Shown: in pieces, positions 24,737-32,788 of the stretch
Position numbering within the stretch: the stretch's first letter is position 1
How the letters are laid out: each line of letters begins with the position of its first letter
Assembly (NCBI GenBank): GCA_016875435.1
Contig: VGRE01000007.1
Span: forward strand, 1 to 41,571
Length of the DNA: 41,571 nt
Source of the DNA: Deltaproteobacteria bacterium
Lineage (GTDB): Bacteria > Myxococcota_A > UBA796 > SXON01
Reading direction: 5' to 3'
The notes under the pieces: generated by a model
Told to the model about the DNA's origin: nothing
Database searches by the model: none
Seen by the model: the letters and a program-made list of their open reading frames with translations, nothing else
Translations under genes and position numbers: made by a program

Positions 24737-26974
24737 CTAGCGACGGCGCCTGCGCGCCACGATGAGCGCCAAGGCCATTGCGCCCGCCCCCGCCGGGGGC
24801 ACGGCGCCGCAACCACACTCGGCGCTGCCGCCTCCGCCCGACTTGTCTTCCTCGCAGTCCTCGTCGACGGTGCCGTCGCAGTTGTTGTCGACGTAGTCGC
24901 ACATCTCGTCGAGGCCCGGGTTCACCCAGCCGGCGGCGTCGTCGCAGTCGCCGTCGTCGACGGTGTAGCCGTCCTGGTCGAGGTCGCTCACGCCCTCGTC
25001 CACCTGGTCGTCGCAGTCGTTGTCGACACCGTCTTCCACCTCGCCGCCCGGGTGGACGCTGTCGTCGGCGTCGTCGCAGTCGCCGGCTTCCTCGGTGTAG
25101 CCGTCGCCGTCGTCGTCGGTGTAGCGGGTGCCCTCGTCCACGTCGCCGTCGCAGTCGTTGTCGACGCCGTCGACCACCTCCGCGGCGCCGGTGTAGGTGG
25201 CCACGCTGCCGTCGTCGCAGTCGCCGTCGCGCTCGCTCTGGCCGTCGCCGTCGTCGTCGACGTTCGCCGTGCCCTCGTCGACCAGCCCGTCGCAGTCGTT
25301 GTCGACGCCGTCGGCCAGTTCCGTGCCCCCGGGCAGGGCGGTGGCGTCGTGGTCGTCGCAGTCGCCACCCCCGCCTTCGTCCACCGCGCCGGGGCTGTAG
25401 CCGTCGCCGTCCACGTCGGTGGCGGAGGCGTCGACCTGGCCGTCGCAGTCGTCGTCGATGCCGTTGTCTTCCACCTCGGTGGCGCCGGGGCTCGCGGCCG
25501 CGTCGCCGTCGTTGCAGTCGCCGGCGTCTTCCGAGAAGCCATCGCCGTCGTCGTCGTAGGCGCGGGTGCCCTCGTCGACCACGCCGTCGCAGTCCTCGTC
25601 GGTCCCGTCGGCCGTCTCCGTGCCGGTGGGGCTGGCGCTGGCGCTCGCGTCGTCGCAGTCGCCGCCGCTCTCGGAGAAGCCGTCGCCGTCGTCGTCGGCG
25701 TAGATCGTGCCCTCGTCGATGGTGCCGTCGCAGTCCTCGTCGACCCCGTCGGCGCTCTCGGTGGCGCCGGTGTACACGCTGGCGTCGCCGTCGGCGCAGT
25801 CGGTGCCGCCGGCGGCCTCGGCGTCCTCGCCGTCGCCGTCGACGTCGCTGAGGTCGCTGCCGGTGCAGTCCTGGTCGATGCCGTCGTAGGGGATCTCGCT
25901 GGTGCCGGGGCTGCGGCCGCTGTCGCTGTCGTCGCAGTCGTCGTCGTTGCTGACATAGCCACTGGGTTGCGCGCAGTCGCTGTCGGTGGTGGCGGCGGTG
26001 CCGTAGCCGTCGCCGTCGGCGTCGAGGTACCAGGTGACGGACAGGCCCTCGTCGATGCTCGAGTCGCAGTCGTCGTCGATGCCGTTGCAGGCCTCGGCCT
26101 CGCCGGGGTTGACGTCGGCGTCGGTGTCGTCGCAGTCGCGGCTGTTGGTGACGTAGCCGCTGGGGCGGCTGCACGCGGCGGTGGTGGTGGACAGGTCGCC
26201 GTAGTTGTCGCCGTCGTCGTCGGCGTAGTAGGTGGTGGTGACCCCGTCGTCGACCGTGCCGTCGCAGTCGTCGTCGACCGAGTTGCACGTCTCGCGCTCG
26301 CCGGGGTTCACCGTGTCGTCGGTGTCGTCGCAGTCGCTGCCGCCACAGGAGGTGGCGTCGTAACCGTCGCCGTCCTCGTCGCAGGCGCAGTAGGGGTCGC
26401 TGCTGCAGTCGCTGTCGTCGCAGTCGATGTCGCGGTCGTAGTCGTTGTCGCTGCCGTCGTCGCAGTCCTCCGGGCAGCCGGTGCCGGCCGACACGTCGAA
26501 GGAGAGCGTGTAGTCGCCGGCGGCGCTGCCCACGCAGCGCCCGGCGCCGGTCGTGCCCCAGCCGTAGCCTTCCACCACCACGTAGTAGGTGGCGCCGGCG
26601 GTGCAGGTGAAGCTGACACTGTCGGTGGTGGTGCTCGCCGCGGTGCTCCCGGCCTCGCAGTCGGAGTAGGGGTTGCAGGTGTCGCCGAGCACGTAGATGT
26701 CGAGGTCGCAGTCGAGTCCCGACACCTCCAGCGTGACGCTGCCGGTGCGCTGGCAGGTGAAGCTGTAGGTGTGGTCGCCCCGGGTTTGTGACAGGGGCGC
26801 GTAGGGGGTGCCACAACTGTAGTAGTTGGGGGCGGTGGTGCCGCCGAGCTCGGAGGGGTCGGTGCTGGTGATGCGGTCGCTCACCGTGGAGGAGCAGGTG
26901 AGCTCTTCCAGGACGGTGGCGCCGCAGGTGCTGGCCTCGGCGGGGGCGGCAAGGGCAAGGAAGAGCAGGTTCAT
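24737..26974 (-). CDS. MopE-repeat surface protein with MYXO-CTERM-like tail
   Basis: 745 aa. The signal peptide is MNLLFLALAAPAEA. Residues ~20-160 form a Cys-containing beta domain (DCDLDIYVLGDTCNPYSDCE, YYVVVEGYGWGTTGAG) of pre-peptidase/adhesin type. Then come about ten MopE-type units of ~43 aa with the pattern DDDGDGxxxxxGDCDD...PG...DGxDxDCDGxxDEG. These acidic repeats resemble MopE metal-binding and thrombospondin-3-like Ca-binding motifs. The C-terminus, AECGCGAVPPAGAGAMALAL then a run of Arg, fits MYXO-CTERM surface-anchoring. The start overlaps the preceding gene's stop (ATGA). Ca or Cu binding at the cell surface is inferred. Confidence 0.9.
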   Translation of the reverse strand: MNLLFLALAAPAEASTCGATVLEELTCSSTVSDRITSTDPSELGGTTAPNYYSCGTPYAPLSQTRGDHTYSFTCQRTGSVTLEVSGLDCDLDIYVLGDTCNPYSDCEAGSTAASTTTDSVSFTCTAGATYYVVVEGYGWGTTGAGRCVGSAAGDYTLSFDVSAGTGCPEDCDDGSDNDYDRDIDCDDSDCSSDPYCACDEDGDGYDATSCGGSDCDDTDDTVNPGERETCNSVDDDCDGTVDDGVTTTYYADDDGDNYGDLSTTTAACSRPSGYVTNSRDCDDTDADVNPGEAEACNGIDDDCDSSIDEGLSVTWYLDADGDGYGTAATTDSDCAQPSGYVSNDDDCDDSDSGRSPGTSEIPYDGIDQDCTGSDLSDVDGDGEDAEAAGGTDCADGDASVYTGATESADGVDEDCDGTIDEGTIYADDDGDGFSESGGDCDDASASASPTGTETADGTDEDCDGVVDEGTRAYDDDGDGFSEDAGDCNDGDAAASPGATEVEDNGIDDDCDGQVDASATDVDGDGYSPGAVDEGGGGDCDDHDATALPGGTELADGVDNDCDGLVDEGTANVDDDGDGQSERDGDCDDGSVATYTGAAEVVDGVDNDCDGDVDEGTRYTDDDGDGYTEEAGDCDDADDSVHPGGEVEDGVDNDCDDQVDEGVSDLDQDGYTVDDGDCDDAAGWVNPGLDEMCDYVDNNCDGTVDEDCEEDKSGGGGSAECGCGAVPPAGAGAMALALIVARRRRR
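24850..26390 (-). repeat. MopE-type coding repeats, about ten ~129-bp units
   Basis: DNA of the MopE units is highly repetitive on the minus strand, dominated by GAC/GGC/GAT codon runs; variants of the 15-mer GTCGTCGCAGTCGCC recur on the plus strand. Unit lengths vary by a few codons (40-60 aa), so it is a protein repeat array, not a perfect DNA tandem array. Confidence 0.85.
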
Positions 26975-28368
26975 TCTGTCACCCCGTCGCAATCGTTGTC
27001 GATGCCGTCGCCTGCGATCTCCACGCCACCGGGGTAGGCGCCGGCATCGGCATCGTCGCAGTCGCCGCCGCGCTCGCTGGCGCCGTCGCCGTCGTCGTCG
27101 GCATAGGCCGTGCCCTCGTCGACGGCGCCGTCGCAGTCGTCGTCGACGCCGTTGGCCAGCTCGGCGGCGCCGGGGCCGCGATCCGCGCTGCCGTCGTCGC
27201 AGTCGCCGGCATCCTCGCTGAGCCCGTCGCCGTCGTCATCGAGGGCGGTGGTGCCCTCGTCGGTGGCACCGTCGCAGTCGTTGTCGGCGCCGTCGGCCAC
27301 CTCGGCGGCCCCCGGGAAGCTCGTGGCGTCGGCGTCGTCACAGTCGCCGGCGGTGCTGTCGTAGCCGTCGCCGTCGCCGTCCATGGCGCCGTCGTCGGCC
27401 ACGCCGTCGCAGTCGTCGTCGATGCCGTTGCCGTACTCCTCGGCGAGCAATGGGCTGCGCGCCGGGTCGTTGTCGTTGCAGTCGCCCTCGTCTTCGCTGG
27501 CGCCGTCGCCGTCGTCGTCGACGCAGCTCGTGCCCTCGTCGATGGCGCCGTCGCAGTCCTGGTCGATGCCGTCGCATGCTTCCGGCGCGCCCGGGTAGAC
27601 GGTGTCGAGGCGGTCGTCGCAGTCGATGTCACAGGCGGAGTAGCCGTCGGCGTCGACGTCGTAGAGGGATCCGCCGCCCTGGCTGCAGGCGTTGGCGCGC
27701 AGGGTGACGACCGGCAGGCTCGCGGCGGGGCTGACGGTGAGCTGCAGGGTGGAGGACACCTCCTCGGCGTCGGCCGCCGCGTAGACCAGCGGGATGGTGA
27801 GCGACTCGCCCACGCCCACCTCGCCGGGGAGCGACAAACCCGAGGTGAACCGGCTGTCGCCGAAGCTCAGCGCGTCGAGGGACAGGGCGGCCGCGCCGGT
27901 GTTGACCAGCTCCACGCTCGACTCGGCCTCGCGCCCCGCGGGGACGGCGCCGAAATCTAGGATGGAGGGGAGTAGCTCCGCCGTGCCCTGGACGCCCTGG
28001 CCGCGAAGCGTGAGCGTGTGCTCCGGCTCCCGCTGGGCGTTGGTGACGATCGTCACCTGCGTCAGGAAGTAGTCGGCGTGGTCCGGGCTGAAGCGGAAGC
28101 TGAGGTCGGTGCGGTCGCCCGAGGCGAGCGAGACGAAAGGGTCGCCCTGGACGACGAAGGCGTCGCCGCTCAGGCCCAGCGTCTCCACCGCGAGGATCTT
28201 CACCGTGCCGCCGCTGGCGTGGGCCACGCTCACCAGCACGCTCGTCTCGTCGCCCACGGCCACGGCGCCGGCATCGACGAGACCGGGGCTCACCACCACC
28301 GCCCCGGTGCCCTCGGACACCGCGTAGTCCTGGCCGCAGGCGGTCACCGCGAGCAGAAAAATCGTCAT
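26971..28368 (-). CDS. MopE-repeat lipoprotein with Ig-like (ASH/HYDIN-type) domains
   Basis: 465 aa. The lipobox follows a short signal, MTIFLLAVTAC (C11). Two Ig-like beta domains, residues ~25-235, show the 'choice-of-anchor-D' pattern (DAGAVAVGDETSVLVSVAH; DFGAVPAGREAESSVELVN). The last ~220 residues are about five MopE units, ending abruptly within a unit at DNDCDGVTE with no tail. The ATG at 28368 overlaps the PHP gene's stop and the TGA overlaps the next gene's ATG, both ATGA, so all three are translationally coupled. The missing anchor suggests display by the N-terminal lipid. Metal binding is inferred from the repeats. Confidence 0.88.
   Translation of the reverse strand: MTIFLLAVTACGQDYAVSEGTGAVVVSPGLVDAGAVAVGDETSVLVSVAHASGGTVKILAVETLGLSGDAFVVQGDPFVSLASGDRTDLSFRFSPDHADYFLTQVTIVTNAQREPEHTLTLRGQGVQGTAELLPSILDFGAVPAGREAESSVELVNTGAAALSLDALSFGDSRFTSGLSLPGEVGVGESLTIPLVYAAADAEEVSSTLQLTVSPAASLPVVTLRANACSQGGGSLYDVDADGYSACDIDCDDRLDTVYPGAPEACDGIDQDCDGAIDEGTSCVDDDGDGASEDEGDCNDNDPARSPLLAEEYGNGIDDDCDGVADDGAMDGDGDGYDSTAGDCDDADATSFPGAAEVADGADNDCDGATDEGTTALDDDGDGLSEDAGDCDDGSADRGPGAAELANGVDDDCDGAVDEGTAYADDDGDGASERGGDCDDADAGAYPGGVEIAGDGIDNDCDGVTE
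26974..27665 (-). repeat. MopE-type coding repeats, about five units
   Basis: A second array of ~43-aa acidic units in the upstream gene of the same operon. The sequences are close to those of the 24850-26390 array, so recombination between the two arrays is possible. Confidence 0.85.
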
Positions 28369-31316
28369 TCGGGCTCCACGGGGGAGCGCATGAACTCGGG
28401 GATGCCCGGCGGCGCGATCTCGCCGTCGCCATCGACATCCACCCAGATGGGGTTGGTGAGCGCGAAGGGGAGCACGGGGCCGTCGCGAGGGATGGGCACC
28501 GCGGGCGACACGAAGGCGCCCACGCTGGGCACCGACGAGAGCGCCTCCACCACCACGTCTTGCAGCTGCACCGGGGGAATGTCCACCGGGCTGAAGAGCG
28601 GCCCGAGGTCGTCGTCGCCCATGGCGATGACCACGAACCACGAGTCCTTGTCGACGTCGATGGCCAGCTCCTGCGAGAACTTGAGCACGTCGGGGTCGAG
28701 ACCCTCCCACTCGTGGATGAGCACGCCGTTCTGGTAGAGCTCCACCCGATCGACGCTCATCCAGCTCGGCGCTTCCACCTCGATGTGCAGGTCGACGCGG
28801 CCGTCGGACACCGGCACCACGTCGCCGATCATGTAGTCGCTGTCGGCGGTGAAACGGACGAAAGGACCGTAGCTGGCCACCACCCGCCCGGCCTTCACCG
28901 CGTCGGCCACCGCCTGCTCGTCGAGCGAGGGGATGTCGTCTTCCTCGCCCACGAACACGTAGTTGCGCGGGCAGCCGGCCTCGATGCTGAACTTGCTGTG
29001 GGTGTCGCTGTTGCCCAGGGCCACGAGCGGGTGCCCCGTGTTGAGCAGGGAGAACCAGTCGTCGATCTGCCCCTCGTGCCCGTACCCGAGGCGGTACACG
29101 TCGGCGGCGAGGTCGAGCTGTTCCTTGCCGGTGCGCTCCACCATGTCGTACCCGCTGAGCTGACCGGTGGCGGCGTAGCTGTCGAGCTCGGGTTGCGTGG
29201 GGGTGCGGAGGATCTCGAAACGCTTGGCGTTGAACAGTTCCAGAGCCTCGAAGTCGAGGGTCATCTTGCTCGGGTCTTTGAGGATGGCGTTGGCGATCGA
29301 AAATGTCGGCGTGGACACCTCGCCGGTGTAGGGGTCGAAGCCGTACTGGTCGAAGTAGCCGAGGATGCCGTCGCGGGGGTGGGCGACAAGACGCACCGGC
29401 GAGTAGCCGGCTTCCACGCCCAGCGTTTCCAGCTCGGCGAGGATGTCGGCCGGGGGCATGCCGGTCCAGTCGAAGGCGCCGCCTTGCTCCTTGATGGTGT
29501 CGTGGCCCAGCGGGAAGGCGAGGAAGTGACCAATCTCCAGCGTGGTGGTCTCGAGGCCCACCGCCGTCTTGACCCAGGGCTCCAGGTCGAGGTCCTGCAC
29601 CACCGGGGCGAAGTCGGTCAGGTAGTCGTGGTCGGAGCTGGCGAAAAAGTCGACGCCCTCGGCGGCGAAGGAGATGACGCGGCTCTCGAGGCTCACGCCG
29701 CTGTCGAAGCTGTTGGCGGCGTGAACGTGGAAGTCGGCGCTGATCCAGCCGTCGGTGTCGACGCTGTGGACCACCTGGAGGTTGAGCTTGCCCACGCCGC
29801 TGTCAGACACGGTGAAGGTGTCGCTCTCGCCCACCTCGTACTCGGTGCCGCGCGTGGCGACGGCGCGGTACTTGCCCGGCGGCAGCGTGATCGTCCCCTC
29901 GCCGTGTGACAGGAACACCGCCTCGGCGGCGTTGCCGGTGAGGTCGGTGTCGCCGTAGTCGGGCACGAGCGGGCTTTCGCCCTCGGCGGGGAAGATCGTC
30001 ACCTTCGAGGGTACGAGGCGACCGGTCTCGTCGACGACAGAGACATCGACTTGCCCGGGACGGTGCGCCACCAGCACCGTCTCCAGCACTTGTCCCTCGG
30101 CGAGGCTGAAGCTTACCTTCTCCCCGTCGGGACGGCCCTGCATGTGCACGAGGAGCTCCCAGTCGCCCGGCGGCAGGGAGCCGCCCCAGGAGCCGTCGAT
30201 CTGCGTGTCGTCGCCGACGTCGCTCTCCCACTGCATGTAGGGCTTGTCGTTGCCTTTCTCGAAGGCGAGCACGCTCGCGCCCGAGACCGGCACGCCGGTG
30301 CCGCTCTCCACCACGAAGCCGCGCACCGTGCCGTGCGACAGACCGCGCGCCTCGACGAGCGCGTCGTAGGCCGAGCCCACGTCGCCCTTGCCCACGGCGA
30401 ACCAGCGGGTGTACTGGTAGGTCTTCCCGCCGTTGAAGCGGTCGTAGTCGCCGGTGCCGTCGTCGGTGCCCGGCTGGCCGGCGCCGAAGGCGGCCGTTTG
30501 CGAGGAGGTGAACAGGGGCACGTAGAGGCTGCCGCCGTCGGCCATGAGCGCGTAGCTCACGCCGTTGCCCACGCCGGCGAGGAAGTCGAACTCGAAGGGA
30601 TCGACGAAAGTGTTCTTGCCCCCGTTGACCGCGTCGGCCACGAGGCGATCCTCGTCGAAGCCGCCGCCGGGAGAGAAAACGTCGATGCTGCCGCCCTGGA
30701 GGTAGAAGTCGCCGAAGGCGAGGCCGCTCACCATGGCGTAGTCGAGGATGGGCAGCGCCCCCTCGCCGGTGGCGCCCACCACCTCCTCGGCCTGGCTGAA
30801 CTCGGCGCTGAGCGAGGCGGTGGTGACGACCTTCAGGGCCGGGGACCCCGCCTCGAGCACGTAGTCGGTGGTGATCTGGAACTCGGGCTGGCCCACCAGC
30901 GCCCAGAGCAAGTCGAGCATGGTGAGGAAGGGCTCGGCCTGGCCGGTGGCGCGCACGATCGCGGTGCCGTCGCTGCCATCGGCGAGGATCGTCACCTCGC
31001 CGGGCTCGTCGGCGCCGACGAGGTTCATGTTGACGGTGGCGAACATCTCGGCGAGATGGTCGTTGCCGTGGCCCGCGCCGTAGCTGGGGTCGGCGCGCTG
31101 GAGGTCGGCGTCGGCGAGGGTGCCGCCGAAGGGGGAGGGACCCATCGAGTAACGCGCGTCGAGGATGGTAAATCGCACCCGGTCGTTCTCGAGCAGGAAG
31201 TCGCCTTCGCGCGCCGTGGCCTTGGGCCCGCCGATGGTGCCGGCAAGCGAGTCGATCTGCCGGGCCGAGGCCCATTCGGAGGAGGTGGAGCAGCCGAGGA
31301 TGGCGAGAAGGAGCAT
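28365..31316 (-). CDS. CehA/McbA-like PHP metallohydrolase lipoprotein
   Basis: 983 aa, lipid-anchored at MLLLAILGC. The long N-terminal part is beta-rich and includes carboxypeptidase-regulatory-like segments (TVRGFVVESGTGVPVSGASV). The PHP hydrolase domain begins near residue 525: ADFHVHAANSFDSG (H530, H532), FASSDHDYL (D562, H563, D564), a later VAHPRDGILG, and LGNSDTHSK (D771, H773). These match the metal ligands of the CehA/McbA family, whose best-known members hydrolyse the carbamate ester of carbaryl. The substrate here is unknown. It starts the minus-strand operon and is coupled to the first MopE gene (ATGA). It is divergent from the porin gene, with only 36 bp between starts. Confidence 0.88.
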   Translation of the reverse strand: MLLLAILGCSTSSEWASARQIDSLAGTIGGPKATAREGDFLLENDRVRFTILDARYSMGPSPFGGTLADADLQRADPSYGAGHGNDHLAEMFATVNMNLVGADEPGEVTILADGSDGTAIVRATGQAEPFLTMLDLLWALVGQPEFQITTDYVLEAGSPALKVVTTASLSAEFSQAEEVVGATGEGALPILDYAMVSGLAFGDFYLQGGSIDVFSPGGGFDEDRLVADAVNGGKNTFVDPFEFDFLAGVGNGVSYALMADGGSLYVPLFTSSQTAAFGAGQPGTDDGTGDYDRFNGGKTYQYTRWFAVGKGDVGSAYDALVEARGLSHGTVRGFVVESGTGVPVSGASVLAFEKGNDKPYMQWESDVGDDTQIDGSWGGSLPPGDWELLVHMQGRPDGEKVSFSLAEGQVLETVLVAHRPGQVDVSVVDETGRLVPSKVTIFPAEGESPLVPDYGDTDLTGNAAEAVFLSHGEGTITLPPGKYRAVATRGTEYEVGESDTFTVSDSGVGKLNLQVVHSVDTDGWISADFHVHAANSFDSGVSLESRVISFAAEGVDFFASSDHDYLTDFAPVVQDLDLEPWVKTAVGLETTTLEIGHFLAFPLGHDTIKEQGGAFDWTGMPPADILAELETLGVEAGYSPVRLVAHPRDGILGYFDQYGFDPYTGEVSTPTFSIANAILKDPSKMTLDFEALELFNAKRFEILRTPTQPELDSYAATGQLSGYDMVERTGKEQLDLAADVYRLGYGHEGQIDDWFSLLNTGHPLVALGNSDTHSKFSIEAGCPRNYVFVGEEDDIPSLDEQAVADAVKAGRVVASYGPFVRFTADSDYMIGDVVPVSDGRVDLHIEVEAPSWMSVDRVELYQNGVLIHEWEGLDPDVLKFSQELAIDVDKDSWFVVIAMGDDDLGPLFSPVDIPPVQLQDVVVEALSSVPSVGAFVSPAVPIPRDGPVLPFALTNPIWVDVDGDGEIAPPGIPEFMRSPVEPE

Positions 31317-31352
31317 GGCGTGGTGTAGGATAGCCTGCGGAACGCTCCTACC

Positions 31353-32429
31353 ATGATCATGCTCCTCGCCACCGCGCTTTCTTCCACCGCCCTCGCCGAC
31401 GATTCCAAGCACGGGGAGGGGGGTTGCGAGGGCTGCAAGATGAAGGGCCTGAGCGCGAGCATCGAGCCGGTCGCGATGGCTCAGGTGTGGGTGACCGCCT
31501 ACGACATGGACCAGGACGCGCAAGCCGATGCCACCGGCTACGGCGACCCGGAAGATGACCCCGGCGTGAAGCTGAAGCGTTTGCGGCTCGGGCTCACCGG
31601 CGAGGCCCACAAGTGGAACTACCGCCTCGTCGTCGGGACGGCGGCGCCCTACGACGGGCTCGAGCGCGGCGAGGAAGACCTCGGCGTGGTCGACGCCTGG
31701 ATCGGGGTGCAGCCGGTGAAGGGGCTCGACATCCGCGTGGGCCAGGACAAGGTGCCCTTCTCCCGCGACCAGCTCATGGGCTCGGGTCACCTCGTTTTCA
31801 CCGAGCGCGGCATCGGCAGCGAGCACATCGCGCCCGACCGTGCGCCCGGCCTCTCGGTGGCCTACGGTCGCTCGGGCGGCAAGTTCACCGCGGGCGCCTA
31901 CAACGCCGGCGGCGACCTGTTCGGCGACGAGGCCAGCGGCAAGACGCTGGCTGGGCGCCTCGAGTGGGACATCGGCAAGGCCAACACCTACCAGACCTGG
32001 GGCGACCGGGACGCGTTCGGCATCGGCATTGGCGGCAACGGCTTTTACACGATGGGTGTCGCGACCGATACCTGGGCGGCCGGCGGCGACATCATGGTGC
32101 GAGCCAAGGGACTGTCGCTCCTGGTCGACGGCGCCGTGAGCCACGTCACGCCCACCAACACCGACATCGACAGCAGCGAGGTGTTCGCCGAGACCGACCT
32201 GTTCGGCCTCACCGCGCAGATCAGCTACCAGGTGCGCGCCTTCGAGCCGGCGGTGCGCTACTCGATGTTCAACGACAGCACCCTCGGCGACTACAAGCAG
32301 GTGCTGGTGGGCGGCGAGTGGCACACCGCCGAAGACCACGTTCGAATCGGCGCGGGCTACCAGCTCCGCCTGGAGGAGCCGGCCGTCGACAACGACACCG
32401 CCCGCATGTGGGCGCAGTTCCGGTTGTAG
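31353..32429 (+). CDS. Phosphate-selective-type (OprO/OprP-like) porin
   Basis: 358 aa. Signal peptide MIMLLATALSSTALA, then a beta-barrel with alternating strands and a C-terminal RMWAQFRL ending in leucine. Family signatures are visible: LKRLRLGLTGEAHKWNYRLV near residue 75 and VRVGQDKVPFSRDQLMGSGHLVFTERG (abbreviated; residues ~130-155), the stretch used to recognise porin O/P. Ion selectivity cannot be read directly. A second in-frame ATG two codons later is also possible. It is divergent from the PHP gene with a 36-bp gap and is followed 1 bp after its stop by a small gene. Confidence 0.86.
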   Translation: MIMLLATALSSTALADDSKHGEGGCEGCKMKGLSASIEPVAMAQVWVTAYDMDQDAQADATGYGDPEDDPGVKLKRLRLGLTGEAHKWNYRLVVGTAAPYDGLERGEEDLGVVDAWIGVQPVKGLDIRVGQDKVPFSRDQLMGSGHLVFTERGIGSEHIAPDRAPGLSVAYGRSGGKFTAGAYNAGGDLFGDEASGKTLAGRLEWDIGKANTYQTWGDRDAFGIGIGGNGFYTMGVATDTWAAGGDIMVRAKGLSLLVDGAVSHVTPTNTDIDSSEVFAETDLFGLTAQISYQVRAFEPAVRYSMFNDSTLGDYKQVLVGGEWHTAEDHVRIGAGYQLRLEEPAVDNDTARMWAQFRL

Positions 32430-32430
32430 C

Positions 32431-32778
32431 GTGCGCCGCTACCAGGGCATCGACGGTCTGAGCGAGCCGACCTTCCGGACGGGCGACGACCAGTGGGTTT
32501 CCCTGGACACGGTGGTGTGGAGGGTGGTGCGGGCGCTGGGGGGCGGCGTGTCGCCGCTGGTGGCCAAGTGTACCATCCAGTTGTCGCGACATGCGGTGTC
32601 GGGACTGGAGCACGTGGACATCGGGCGCCTTGCCCGGGACGTGTCGATGGCGCTCCGTCCCGAGCGCATCGTGGTGACGCCCCCCGTCGTACACGCGATC
32701 TTGCTCGCCTACGTGACGGAGGTGGAGGAGCTCGGGGTGGTGCAGGTGGCGGAGGGTTACGAGCCCATGCGGGCGTAG
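32431..32778 (+). CDS. Hypothetical protein, 115 aa
   Basis: An uncharacterised 115-aa protein starting with a GTG 1 bp after the porin stop and ending 10 bp before the MBOAT gene. It is probably cotranscribed with both. It has no signal peptide or clear membrane helix and no family I recognise; it seems alpha/beta with a hydrophobic C-terminal helix (VVHAILLAYVTEVEEL). Its tight spacing supports it being real. No function is proposed. Confidence 0.65.
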   Translation: MRRYQGIDGLSEPTFRTGDDQWVSLDTVVWRVVRALGGGVSPLVAKCTIQLSRHAVSGLEHVDIGRLARDVSMALRPERIVVTPPVVHAILLAYVTEVEELGVVQVAEGYEPMRA

Positions 32779-32788
32779 CTGACGACGC

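Noticed and set aside
24778-25851. A 357-aa Arg/Pro-only plus-strand frame in the MopE region
   Set aside because: It is antisense to the MopE repeats and has extreme low complexity produced by GC-rich repeat DNA.
23349-26816. A single 1155-aa minus-strand frame joining the MopE region to the arylsulfotransferase-like gene
   Set aside because: The upstream two-thirds is an out-of-frame reading of the MopE repeats; only the end from 24629 shows real protein features and its own lipobox.
24850-27665. Possible CRISPR or satellite array
   Set aside because: The repeats are coding, of variable length and continuous with signal peptide and C-terminal tail; there are no uniform repeats with unique spacers.
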